Part shown: piece after piece, positions 22,300-33,101 of the stretch
Layout of the letters: every line of letters starts with the position of its first letter
Position numbering within the stretch: position 1 is the first letter of the stretch
Source: Cryptomeria japonica
Taxonomy: Eukaryota > Streptophyta > Pinopsida > Cupressales > Cupressaceae
Assembly (NCBI RefSeq): GCF_030272615.1
Contig: NC_081415.1
Coordinates: 601,605,644-601,669,643, forward strand
Reading direction: 5' to 3'
DNA length: 64,000 nucleotides
Made by a program: the position numbers and the translations under genes
Notes under the pieces: generated by a model
Seen by the model: only the letters and a program-made list of their open reading frames with translations
Told to the model about the DNA's origin: nothing
Database searches by the model: none

Positions 22300-23385
22300 T
22301 CCTAACCCATTTCCTCTCATGCTCCTTCTAGATGTCTTCAATCTTTTGTTTTCTTTTCTCATCATTTCCTATTGGATTATTCTTTCTTCTGTAATATTTG
22401 GCAATATGTCCTATTTTGTTCCATGCATAGCAAGTGACATTATTTTTTTGAATTACCTTGTTGAGTCCTTGACCATTCTTCTACCTACATTGATTAGCTA
22501 TATGTCCAAACTTTCCACATGCATACCATCTGATATTCAATCAATAATCTTTTGTCCTATGACCATAATAATTACATTTTGAACATTGGCTGGGAACAAC
22601 ATTATTATTCTGATTTGCTCTATTTCTGCATTCACTTTCTCTATGATCAAACTTATTACAAACAAAGCATCTACCATTAAATTTATGTGCATTTGGTTTC
22701 CTTACCGGTGTATTCTAATTTTGGTTGTTAGGTGGATTCTCCTGATTTGCAACACCAGAGCTTTCTCCATGCTCAAATCCAAGACCTCTAGTGTCTCCAG
22801 TCTCTCTTTGATCTCCTTCAATAATTCATCAAACCTTGCAAAACTGACCCTTAACTTTTCTCTGTATTCATTTGCAACATCCAGATCAATTCTTAGGATT
22901 GACATCATTCTTTCCAATTCTTTCTCATTGTTTTGTGATTGTACCAACTCAATTTTCAACACATCATTCTCATGTGCCAACCTTATGCATTCCTTAGATC
23001 TATCTCTTAGAGATCTACCAATTGTTTCTTCATTCTTCTTCCAGTCTTCAATCTCCTTAGACATCCTCATATTCATGGCTTGCATTCCAATCTTCATCAC
23101 ACCATTCTTCCGACTCAACTTTTGACATTGTTCCTTAAGATCATCCTTCTCTTTATCATTCGAATTTTGTAAAAGTTCCTTCCTTTTAGCTTGAACAGAT
23201 GAAAACCTCTCCTATAGGGTTAGAATGAATTCCTTTGCAGAATTCAATTCATCTTGCAACATCAAGTTCTTCATCCTTTTAGAATCATATTCCTCAAGTG
23301 CTACTTGAAGTTGTTTATATAGAATCATCTCCATGGATTTTGGATTCGGGATCTTCCTCAAGCTATTATACTTACTTCAAGGCAC
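22300..23385 (-). pseudogene. LARD-1 gag-like ORF: coiled coil plus zinc knuckles
   Basis: Directly after the PBS the minus strand reads SLRKIPNPKSM ... QLQVALEEYDSKRMKNLMLQ, matching LARD-2 (QLEMALEDYDAERMKNLKLQ). A 138-codon open part (23118-22702) is a long heptad-rich coiled coil. Four CCHC-type knuckles then follow: intact CFVCNKFDHRESEC (22669 to 22628), and three with lost Cys (CSKCNYYGHRTKDY, WYACGKFGHIANQC, CYAWNKIGHIAKYY). No standard copia UBN2 gag domain is visible. The likely role is RNA binding and packaging, inferred from the knuckles. Confidence 0.65.
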
Positions 23386-23388
23386 CAA

Positions 23389-23400
23389 GCTCTGATACCA
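23389..23400 (-). other. LARD-1 primer binding site
   Basis: The minus strand reads TGGTATCAGAGC two bases inside the LTR border. This is the initiator-Met-tRNA complementary site used by copia elements. It supports copia-type priming of this non-autonomous element. Confidence 0.85.
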
Positions 23401-23402
23401 AT

Positions 23403-24351
23403 TGTTGGAATCCAAGAACACTAAGAGGAGGGGGGTGAATCAATGTTTTGTCGGTATAATCAATTTTAATGTTATTAACAATGCAGTTCAGTAACTGGTA
23501 ACCATAAAAGAATATAACAACAAATAGAAATGAAACAACCACAAGAGAATACACCATAAAAAATATATTTATACATGGAAAACCTCAAATAGGAAAAACC
23601 ACGATGGGATTGGAGACCCACAATATCTAGCCACTAGCCAAATGAATAAATATTACAATAGGGGCCTGCACATGCAAGAAGGCCGACAACCTAGAGCACA
23701 CTGCTCATCACAAAAGGAGCCTCACTAACTACAAACACCACATATGGAGTTAGAAACAAAATTTTGAACTTTGAGAGAGCATCTGCTATGCTGAATGAGT
23801 TTCAGTTAAAGCACAGTCTGTATTAGTTTACACTATGTCCTTCCTTACCAGTATCTTGCTTCTCTTCCCAAACCTCTAAACCAATATCCAAGACCAAGTA
23901 AAAAATATTACATTTGCATTTTGTTGATCAAGATCACTTGCACAATATCACATCACTATATTCCATTACCTTTTCCTATGCATTACCAAAATAACCTAAC
24001 CGAATTTATTTAAATACCCTTCCCAAACACAAACATTAATGTCTTATGTTAGCTTACAATGACATTATAATTTATTTACATATCATCGTAACCAAAAATA
24101 AATTCATTAAACTTCAATACCAATGCCTTGTAGACCTTTCAGATCAATCTCCCATGTCAGCCTCATATACTGGTTCCTAGTTTGTCGGTTTCCCTTTCTT
24201 GCTAGTGCTGGTACCTTGACTTGCATGTTCATTGAATGTTGATTGCCAAACAATGTATACCGGTGAGTAACGGTTAAGTAACCAACCCAAAATGGTGTGT
24301 GTTTCCATTAATGACAACACAACCAAGCCCACTGAGTGTCAATTGCCAACA
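23403..24351 (-). repeat. LARD-1 5' LTR
   Basis: On the plus strand it starts TGTTGGAATCC and ends GTGTCAATTGCCAACA, matching 15880-16810. The minus-strand 3' end has the same GATTCACCCCCC...CTCTTAG block as copia-1 and LARD-2. It is bounded by the PBS on one side and by the host ORF on the other. Confidence 0.85.
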
Positions 24352-25196
24352 CTTTTGTCCTTGAAAAAATATCATGTGCATCAGCAATGAGTACCATTTA
24401 AAAGTTATTTTTGAACCACCTTGCTGAATTCTTACTGGTGACTCGTGCAATGCATTTACAACAAATTGAGGGTAATCATAATACTTATAATCAGTCTCAC
24501 CTTTCACATCGCAAGAAGGAAACATTAGTTCCTTAGGAATCATAAAGTCCCCACTATATCCCAACACCTAATATATTGCATAGTATGTTAGTTCAAAATA
24601 TTTGTAAAACAAGTCCACCTTGTATGGGGGCTACTCATTTCTAGCAAATTTCTGCAAATTCTCTTTGTACCTAGGTCTGTGAATAGGAAACCATTTCCTT
24701 CTGAAGAACCCTTCTTTACCATCATACTCAACCTTTAGATTTTCCAAATTAATCTCTGTATTGCAGTCCCTATAGTCTTCTAAGCCAAGCACTTCTAGTA
24801 TTCAATCTTTGTTAATGTCTAACAATCTTCCATTCATGGCTCTGATGTATCGACCTTCAACATTGTAACACTTTGCTAGAGCCTTGAATAAGTATACATT
24901 AAAGAAGACATTAGGAATGACTAACCTAGTCAATCCTAATCTCTGTGGATTGCACTCGGGAATCACAGACTCTGACTTGATATAAAAACATTCAAAAATA
25001 TGATGGTCTTTGACTTTAAAATGTTTCTCCTTACACTTAGATTGCTTATCTACAAATATAACAACACCAACCCCTGTCTTTGGTCTATAAGATAGCCCGT
25101 GCAATTGAGCAATTAAATCATCATGAAGGTTTTTATCTTTCTTTTGTCACTTGGCTTTGGGTTTTACAGACTATGAATATTTTGAAGAGGTAGACA
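24352..25196 (-). pseudogene. ORF of unknown function (split), N-terminal segment
   Basis: The start is the ATG at 25196 (MSTSSKYS, then a stop at a likely Gln). Conserved-looking parts are PKTGVGVVIFVDKQSKC, IRAMNGRLLDINKD..LEVLGLEDY, and YSGDFMIPKELMFPSCD. The GRLLDIN...I.EVLGL arrangement recalls the beginning of the 'putative plant transposon protein' (Transposase_32) type of domain; that is only a resemblance. The frame is interrupted at 24352 by LARD-1 and continues at 15879 (QGQK, then YGVCDPF). The element it belongs to is unclear. Confidence 0.55.
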
Positions 25197-26264
25197 TTCC
25201 CAAATTGACTTAAGATTACCCTAGACTTATAATACTCTAACTAAGGCTACAATTAATTCTTCTCAAGCCCTTTGAACAAAATTTTGAAAATAGGTAACAA
25301 GACTTATTGAATTTAGTTTGCATTCTCTGAATTTTATGGCTACATGAACACCTTCACAACCTGGTTCCTCAACCTTGCACCAGACCCTTTTGGCAATTCA
25401 TGACCAAATTTTTTCTAAACTCAAAAAAACCATCCCCTTCTCATAAATGAAGTTCATGTGAATAATGATGGTGCAAATGGGATTTTACATAGGTTTAAAT
25501 GTATACCATTGATCTCAGAGAATTGATGATAGGTGATGAAATTCAAATAACCTTACCCGAGGAAGTTGTCAGTCAAATCACTTGTCTCATCACTTTATTT
25601 AATTTTCTTGGCTTTCATCAGGATCACAAAAGATACCTTGGCAAGGCCCGAGCTGACACACTGGATCCTACCAGGCCACCAACATTTCACTTATTCATCC
25701 TCTTCTTGACTTGTCAAATCAAAGACAACTCATTCACCAAGTGCCGAGTAACCCTTCGTTGAAGTCAAAACATCCCTCTTGGGCACTTGTTGAACACAAG
25801 ACATAATACTCATTGAGTTTCGAGAAACGTTTACATAGCTGACTCAACTCGGGACTTGTCCTAGACAAAAAAAAACTTCCACCGATTTCTGAGTTTCAAC
25901 TTTTTCTGCTACATCAGATAACAACTCAACACCAACACAAACTTTTCCATTGATCGGGGCCCACCTTAAGATAATCTAGGGACGTGACCAATTACAAACC
26001 CTTTAAAGTTACATGTGAGGGGAAAACAAACTTAATCAACTTAGGACATAGGAATACCATAATTTAATATGATGCAAGCCAAAAGGATTTCCAATTAAAA
26101 CCATGAACAATAGGGCAATTTTCAATGAGAAGTGGTCTAGACAAAATTTGAAAAAAAAAGCGAGAAAAGCTAAGCTAACCAAAATGAGAAAATCTACCCA
26201 AAATAGTCCTAACAAATTGAACCTAAAGATTTTTTGTTTTAGGAAAAAGTGGCAAGCCACTAGA

Positions 26265-26270
<6 letters not shown>
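25197..26270 (-). other. Non-coding stretch, no gene supported
   Basis: This is AT-rich DNA upstream of the ORF of unknown function. The longest open frames (25499-25762 on +, 26036-26260 on -) have no recognisable motif and no homologue in the window. It may hold the 5' region of the element carrying that ORF, but I found no LTR border or primer site. Confidence 0.4.

Positions 26271-26330
<60 letters not shown>
26271..26330. repeat. (TA)30 microsatellite
   Basis: An uninterrupted 60-bp run of TA dinucleotides, preceded by AATATAA and followed by AAAGCTTAC. It is the only long perfect microsatellite in the window. Confidence 0.97.
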
Positions 26331-26334
<4 letters not shown>

Positions 26335-26906
26335 CTTACAAAAACCTAGTTTAGAAGAGCATACTAGTCGGAAAGAACCAGGAAGAAAACCTTCGGTTAT
26401 AGCTCAAAAATACAATATGATCAGATTTACAATATCTTATTATTAATTTTTACATTACAATAAACAACATACGAGGAGAATGTTCAAACCAAAGTTTCTA
26501 AGTTTCATGCTTGCCAAAAAAGAACCAGCATGGAAACACACCCTCAGTATGTATTTTTCCCATTGGGTCAACACAAGTCAGCTTTAGTCTATGTCTAATG
26601 GATACTTTTTAGGCTATTGATCTTGTGCCGAGAAAAATTCTCATCCCCTTCGAGTTGCCAAAATTTTGACCTTTTTTCTGTCAACTTAAGAACCGATCTG
26701 AGAAATACTTTCGTTTTGCATAACCTTCATGTTATGTGAATTATGTTGGTAGCAAGAAGTTGGGGTCTTTTCATCCTTTTGGGGTTTAGGTTATATTTTT
26801 AGGTTGACCAGTTGTGGTAGTCAAATCACTTAAGTTCTACCGGCATGAGGGTTCCCTATATTTGGTGGGTCAGTCTCCATATTCATTTTTACTAGCTGGC
26901 AGTTGG
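26331..26906. other. Non-coding stretch before the chromovirus
   Basis: I see no ORF, LTR border or structural RNA. It is the left flank of the gypsy insertion at 26907; the five bases before the LTR are GTTGG. It could be part of the 3' region of the LINE that resumes at 34616, but nothing proves it. Confidence 0.4.
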
Positions 26907-28410
26907 TGCAGGAGCAACCCTTCAAATTGATCAATCAGGCTCAGAGGAGGAAGGATAAGGAATCAAACATGTCTTAGGATTTTTTACATGTATTTCAATC
27001 ATGCATTGTGTGTTTGTAATAAAAGACCCCATCTTGTGAGCCAAACTCCTATTTTGGCATCTTGATAAGCTAATTAGGACTTTTGGACAAAAGGGGATCA
27101 AGTGTGTGTATGACATAATTATCCTAGTGCTTCTAGTGCTTCTAGGGTGTTTTAGGAGGGGTTATTCTTAACCCAAGGCATTAGGAGGCGAGGAATGACA
27201 TTTTGACAACTTTGTCAAAAGTTGCCATTAGCAACTTTTATGCAATTTTTGAATTTTTGTTTGTTTGAACTCCTCCAATAGCTCTAACCTATTTTTTTGG
27301 TTGAGAGAAGTTGTGGAGAGGTATATACACCTTTATGATCCAATTCCCGAGGGGAGACTATATGGAGGAATGCTTTGATGACTGCAAACTAATGAAATTC
27401 TGAGTTTTTCCTACAATTCTAAAGTTTTGGTATGGGGTACAACATTGTATGGATTGGGATCAATCCCCAAATATTTTATTTTGTCAGAGTAGTGAATCAC
27501 CTTTGATTTGCCTTTGGTTTGAGGTTCAAACTATGTGTTTTTCTCTTGTTATTCCAATTTTGTTGTAGGTACCCGAAAAACCAAGGTTTACCTAGGGCTT
27601 TGCTTCTCCATGGCCAGAACTTGCAATTTATCTATCTGAAACTCATGGGATTGGGTGAAATGAAAGTATGGTCTATGTATTCTAATATTCCAAAATCATT
27701 TTGCAAGAGGAGCAAGGGAGGTATGTGTTTTAATAGACCCTAGGTAGACATCTCTATGTGGCTACCTAGTCCTTAAACAATGAAGCTACCCTAGAAGGAA
27801 AATGGCGATGATTCCTGGCATGTAACCATGCAATCCATGATGGTTCATGGTTCCCCATATTTTCATGGGTTTTTTCTTTTATGGTTTGTTCATTTGGATA
27901 TAGTTGCTTCATAAGTGGAGGCCTAATTAGCCCTTTAGGATAATTAATTCTCACCGGGTTCAACCCTTTTCTTGTCAGACCTTGACCTTTCCTTTTGGGG
28001 AATTGTGTAAGACCTAAAAGGGTATTTTAATCTATGATTTTTTTTCTAGGGTGTTTGGGAAAGTTTGGACTTAAGGTTCCTTTACCCTTTTTAAAGGGCT
28101 ACTAGCAAATAGGCTTAATTGTGAAGGTGCTGTAGGATGTGTTGTTGAATCCTTAAAACCAGTGTTTGATCTGGTCCATGTGAGTCATGTCTGACCCAAA
28201 ATAGGTGTGGTAATGGTGAGGAACCCTTGGAGGCTTCATGGTGCATGAGGGAGAAAAGTACCCAATTTGAGTAAGTGTGATTCTTGGAGATTGGGAGATG
28301 TTGAACTAATGTTGTAGAGTCTTGCCTTGATAGGTTCCTATTGAAGTCTTGAGGGGTCAGTGTCATACATGTTGGAGTGTTTGGTAGGATACAAGGAGGG
28401 CTCTGCATCA
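26907..28410 (+). repeat. Chromovirus 5' LTR
   Basis: It starts TGCAGGAGCAACC and ends GGGCTCTGCATCA. It aligns along its whole length with 33102-34615 (for example CTCAGAGGAGGAAGGATAAG, GGCGAGGAATGACATTTTG). A TATATACA box is at 27322-27329. By eye the two LTRs differ at many positions, so the insertion is not recent. Confidence 0.9.
27322..27329 (+). promoter_or_regulatory. TATA-like box in chromovirus LTR
   Basis: TATATACA is preserved in both LTRs (GAGGTATATACACCTT in each). It is the most likely core promoter of the element. Confidence 0.4.
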
Positions 28411-28412
28411 AG

Positions 28413-28424
28413 TGCTATCAGAGG
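28413..28424 (+). other. Chromovirus primer binding site
   Basis: TGCTATCAGAGG lies two bases after the LTR. It is a two-change variant of the initiator-Met-tRNA site TGGTATCAGAGC. Confidence 0.7.
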
Positions 28425-28461
28425 TAGTAATAGCTTTGGTAAAGAGATAGATATTTGAGAA

Positions 28462-29500
28462 ATGGTAGAGGGAGAAGAAGAAGTACCTAGGGGACCAATC
28501 ACCAACATGGAATTGGCAAAGATTGTGAGATAGCAGGCCAATGCTTACAAGGCCATGCATAAAGAGTTAGAGAGGTTGAGGGGAAGAGTATATGGGAAGG
28601 AAGATGGAGGCACTGGTAGTGGTGAAGAAGGGGATGAAGAGGATATCCCTATGCCAGAGGAAGAGGCGATTCCTCCTGACCAGAGGCACTTCCTTAATGT
28701 CCTCAAATCCATGGAGCAGAAGATTGATTTCCCAACATTCACTGGGAAGATGGAACCATATGTAGTAGTAGATTAGATAGACTCCCTATCTAGTTTCTTT
28801 GAATGTGAAGACATTCCAGGACACCAGAAGGTGATATATTGCTAAGTCCAAGTTGAAGGGAGCCTCCCTACCTTGGTGGAAATTTGTCCAAGAGGAAGGA
28901 GAGAAGGACAACAAACCCAAGATTGTTTCTTGGAAGAAGATGGCTACCTTAGTAAAGGAGGCCTATGTACCCAAAGATTATGAAATTCAACTTCATAAGA
29001 GGAGAGAAAATCTCAAGTAGAAGGAGATGGATGTGAACTCTTACACTAAGGAGTTCTAAAGGCTATGTATGGAGTCTAAGACAAAGGAGGAAGAGAGTGT
29101 AAAAGTTGCCTAGTACCTAAATGGATTAAGGTACAACATTCAAGAAGAACTAAACCTCCTTAGCTCAGATATAGTTAGTAAATGCCATAAAATTTCCATC
29201 AAAGTGGAAGAGAAAAACAAAAGGAGGCAAGAGTAGAACAATAAAGGAAAAGGAAGATAGTAGAGGGGTGGAAGAAGTTTTTTCAGAGGTAAGGGAAATG
29301 GTTTTGGAAACCAAGGTGAAACCAATCAAGAAGGCACTAAAGGAGAGAGTAGTTCCAATCACAATGGAGGATACAATCATAGAGGTAACTTCAGAGGAAG
29401 AAGACCACCATTAAGGGGAAGGTCTCAAGGTAGAGGTCCAATCAGATGTTATAACTGCAATCAATAAGGGCACATGTCCAAGAGATGTCTTGACAAGCCT
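28462..29500 (+). pseudogene. Chromovirus gag
   Basis: The start is the ATG at 28462 (MVEGEEEVPRGP); a TAG follows after VR and the frame resumes at 28555. An acidic N-terminus (GSGEEGDEEDIPMPEEEA) precedes the capsid start (KIDFPTFTGKMEP). The capsid is broken by stops and a frameshift after 28776. The C-terminal part is basic and Gly/Arg-rich. The zinc knuckle at 29447-29488 reads CYNCNQ, a stop, then GHMSKRC, so all four ligands remain. Confidence 0.75.
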
Positions 29501-29973
29501 ACTAGTTCCATGGGGGAAAGGAGAAGTAACTTGGTTCTAGAACTTGATTGCCAGAGTGTGGCAAGTGAAAATACATACCAAAGTGTCAATACCATTGATA
29601 GTTATGGCTACCCTAAAAGAGGTGAAGCTTTGATGATCAGAATAGTAGTAACTTCCATGAAGATGGCTGACAAAGAGCCCCCACACAGAAAGTCTCTATT
29701 CAAGACCACTTGCAAAGCGGGTGGAAAGGTATGCAAGGTTTTAATACATTCTGGTTCAACTAAAAAATTTGTGTCTCTAGAAATGGTGGAGAAGCTAGAC
29801 TATCTCACCCTTTCCCCTACAAGGTCTCATGGCTCACTCAAGGTCAACAAGCTGTTGTGGAAGAGCAAGCTTGGGTAGAATTCTAGATTGGAACCTATAA
29901 GGCTAGATTGTTGTTTGACATTGCAAAGATGAATGCTTGACATCTCCGATTTGGGAGACCATGGAAATTTGAT
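29501..29973 (+). pseudogene. Chromovirus protease
   Basis: VLIHSGSTKKFVS is the gypsy protease active-site region, normally VLIDSGST.NFVS. The catalytic Asp codon has become CAT (His) at 29747-29749. The frame stops at 29876-29878 and the protease C-terminus continues out of frame to the long pol ORF. Confidence 0.75.
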
Positions 29974-31494
29974 ATGAAGGCACAACATGATGGTGCTAGG
30001 AACACATATTCCATCACCAAAGATGGTAAATTGATTGAGTTTTTACCTTTGATGGAGAGTGAGGAGGAAACCAAACCAAAGGAAGCCAAGGTTTTAGTGT
30101 TAGGAGGAAAGCAGTTCATGAAGAACATAGCAGATGAAGGCATTGTTTGTTATGCCCTTATTTCTAGTCCAACAGTGACAAAGGTGGAGAAGTTTGAAGA
30201 CAAGAAAGAAGACAAATTGAGGTTGGCTGACCCTGCAGTGCAACAGCTACTAAACAAATACAAGGGTGTCATCTCTGATTGCATGCCAAGGTCAATACCT
30301 CCCATGAGCGATATAAACCATTGCATAGATCTTATACTTGGATCCATCTTGCCTAATAAAGAAAAATACAAGCTCACACCGGATCAGAATGTTGAGATGG
30401 CAAAACGGGTTGAAGAATTGTTGGAGTCCAAACTGATTGGCAAATTTTTGAGCCCATGTGCAGTCCCTACAGTCTTGGCACCCAAAAAGGAAGGCACTTG
30501 GAGGTTTTGCACCGATTCAAGGGCTATCAACAAAATTACTATCAGGTATAGATTTCCAATGCCTAGGATTGAGGATTTGTTATATTGCTTGGGGGGTGCT
30601 AGATATTTTACAAAAATTGACTTGAAAAGTGGCTATCATCAGATTAGGATTAGGCCAGGAGATGAGTGGAAGACTGCATTTAAAACAAATGAGGAGTTGT
30701 ATGAGTGGAAGGCCATTCCCTTTGTCTTATCTAATGCACCTAGTACCTTTATGAGGTTAATGAATGAAGTCTTGAGGGATTTCATAGGAAAATTTGTCAT
30801 AGTCTACCTAGATGACATTCTAATCTTTAGTCAAATCAAAGGAGAGCACCTAAAACATGTAGACCTGGTTCTAAGAAGATTATATGAAGAGAAATTAATG
30901 ATCAATTTGGAAAAGTGTTTCTTTATAAAGGAAGAGATCATTTACTTGGGATTTGTAATCTCATATGGTGAGTTGAAAATGGATCAAGAAAAGGTGAGTG
31001 CCATATTGTCTTGGCCTATGCCTAGAACAATGAATGATGTTAGAAGATTTCATGGATTAGCCACATTATATAGGAAGTTTATAAGAGGCTTTAGCCATAT
31101 TTGTGCTCCTATGATTGATACCATAAAGGGAGGACAAAAGTGGTGGTTCAGTTGGATAGAAGAGGCAGATAACTCCTTTGAAACACTGGAGAGAAAAGTT
31201 GCAGAGCAGCTAGTCCTTGCCCTACCTAATTTCAACAAGATCTTCCAAGTGGAGTGTGATGCCAGGCACATGGCTATTGGGGCAATGCTCAATCAGGAAG
31301 GAAGGCTTATTGCCTTCTTTAGTGAGAAGTTAAATGAGGCAAAGAGGAGGTATTCATCCTATGACCTAGAGATGTATGCTCTAGTACAATCCTTGAAAAA
31401 ATGGAGACACTACTTGCTGCTAAAAGAATTCATAGTCTTCATAGACAATCAGGCCCTTAGTTTTATAAATAGCCAAGAAAAGTTGAATCAGTGA
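29974..31494 (+). pseudogene. Chromovirus RT and RNase H (506-codon open frame)
   Basis: This is the longest open frame in the window. RT blocks: SPCAVPTVLAPKKEGTWRFC, the KIDLKSGYHQIRI box, and YLDDILIFS with YLDD at 30805-30816 (residues about 278-281). RNase H follows: FQVECDARHMAIGAMLNQ with its catalytic Asp at 31258-31260, then SYDLEMYALVQSLKKWRHYL. The frame ends with a TGA at 31492-31494 before HMKWVETLQAF, where gypsy pols have an Arg (NQRHxKWVExLQ), consistent with CGA to TGA. The tether continues to about 31580. Confidence 0.9.
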
Positions 31495-31601
31495 CATATG
31501 AAGTGGGTGGAGACCCTACAAGCCTTCACTTTCACTCTCAAGCATAAGAAAGGGGTCAAGAATAAGGTGGCAGAAGAGTCCTAACTACAAATTAGATCTA
31601 G

Positions 31602-32856
31602 TTGGAGAGTGTTGGAATAGACTCTTTGAAAACCATGTATGAGGATGATGAAGACTTTGGAGAGATCTATAAGGTATGTGCTCCATTTGGTGACTGGTTT
31701 CATGTTGATTTCTTTGAATTTTTTATTCAAAATGGATTGTTGTTTAAGGGTGCACAGTTATGCATACCCAAATTCTCTATGAGAGTAAATATAAGTAGGG
31801 AGAAACATTGTGGAGCCATGGCAGACCACTTTGGCCTTGACAAGACACTAGATTTGGTGAAGAGACACTACTTTTGGCCCAAACTACAGACAAATGTTAG
31901 GAGATTTGTGGAGACATGTGTGATATGCCAAAAGGCAAAGGGGAAGTCCACAAATGCAGGCCTATACCAGCCTTTTCCCATTTCTTCAAGACCATGGGAA
32001 AGAATAAGTATGGATTTTGTTTTAGTATTTCCTAGGAAAAGGAAAGGATATAATAGTGTTTTTTGTAGTGGTGGTTAGGTTTAGTAAAATGGCCCATTTC
32101 TTGCCATGTAAAACCACTTGTGATGCTTCCTATGTTGCAGATTTGTTCTTGAAGGAGATTGTCCAGACACATGGTTTGCCTTTGACCATAGTCTTTGATA
32201 GGGATGTGAAATTTATTGGAAACTTCTGGAGGACCCTTTGGAAGAAGCTTGGTACAAATCTAGCCTTCTCCTCATCTTACCATCCCCAAACGGATAGCCA
32301 AACTGAAGTTGTAAATAGGTCATTGGGAAAGCTACTAAGGTGTTTGACTAGACAACATGGAGAGAGATGGGATAGCACATTGTCTCAGGAAAAATTCTCC
32401 TATAATGATATAGTGAATAGAAGCACTAGTAAGTCACCCTTCCAGGTTGTATATGGCATCCAACCAAGGGGTGTGATGGAGTTAAGAGAACTACCTCAAG
32501 GAGAAGTTATTAGTGTTGATGGGGAAACCTTTGCTACCACTATAAAGGAGATCCATGACCAAGTTAAATCTCACCTTCAACAATTTGTAGAAAGATATAA
32601 AGCTCATCCTGATAAGAAGAAGAGGGATGTCCATTTTGATGTGGGAGACTTGGTGTGGGTTCACTTGAAGAATGAAAAACTTCCAAAAGGCAGATATAGA
32701 AAGATTATGCAAAGAAATATTGGACCCTATCAAATCTTTAAAAAATGTGGCCAAAATTCTTATGAACTTCAACTCCCACCTGATCTTGATTTGTCACCTA
32801 TCTTTAATGTATGTGACTTAACTCTTTACAAATGTAGTGTTGATGCAAGAGAATAA
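31602..32856 (+). pseudogene. Chromovirus integrase
   Basis: A frameshift separates it from RNase H. The zinc-binding part is present (KHCGAMADHFG ... ETCVICQ). The first core Asp is in SMDFV near 32013. A second frameshift near 32056-32078 splits the core; the downstream part has the second Asp region (TIVFDRDVKFIG), the SSYHPQTDSQTEVVNR box with catalytic Glu, and a GPY/F module (RNIGPYQIFKK, SPIFNVCDL). The frame ends at TAA 32854-32856. Confidence 0.88.
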
Positions 32857-33054
32857 ACAATTCAGGTTATGGCAGATGATGACATTCCCAAATGTGAACC
32901 ACCAAAGTTGCATAAGGTTTTAGATGCCAAGGTTGCAAAGAGAACAAGGAACAAAGTGTATATGGAGTATTTGGTGGTTTGGAAGGGACAACCTGATTCT
33001 GAAGTAGCATGGATGATAGAACAACAGATCAAACACCATGGTGCAGACCTATAG
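32857..33054 (+). pseudogene. Chromovirus chromodomain
   Basis: In the same frame as integrase, one stop later, the sequence reads HKVLDAKVAKRTRN, YMEYLVVWKGQPDSEVAW and ends at TAG 33052-33054. This is the chromodomain pattern (a β-strand, then YLVxWKG...E..W) found at integrase C-termini of chromoviruses, thought to steer integration to chromatin marks. The hydrophobic cage is partly preserved (Y, W, W). Confidence 0.8.
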
Positions 33055-33101
33055 GCTCTCATCTCAAGTGGACTTGAGATTTCTTCTTCCGGGGAGTATG
33101 G

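Larger units (their letters stand above)
15880..24351 (-). mobile_element. LARD-1: non-autonomous LTR retrotransposon with protein-coding interior
   Basis: LTRs of 931 bp (15880-16810) and 949 bp (23403-24351) flank about 6.6 kb. The minus strand gives PBS, gag-like ORF, long second ORF, double polypurine module and 3' LTR. No protease, integrase or RT was found. The flanks are TTTTT (15875-15879) and CTTTT (24352-24356), a 4/5 match for a 5-bp target duplication. The host ORF reads on across the element when one flank copy is discounted. The interior carries a later solo LTR (17237-18731). It is related to LARD-2 at 47511-51109. Confidence 0.85.

Noticed and set aside
25499-25762. 87-codon plus-strand ORF
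   Set aside because: No motif, no homologue in the window, ordinary ORF length for this AT composition.
31050-31292. Minus-strand ORFs opposite the chromovirus pol
   Set aside because: Shadows of the 506-codon RT/RNase H frame.
32857-33054. Independent host chromodomain gene
   Set aside because: It is in frame with the integrase, one stop codon away, just before the PPT and 3' LTR, which is the normal place of a chromovirus chromodomain.
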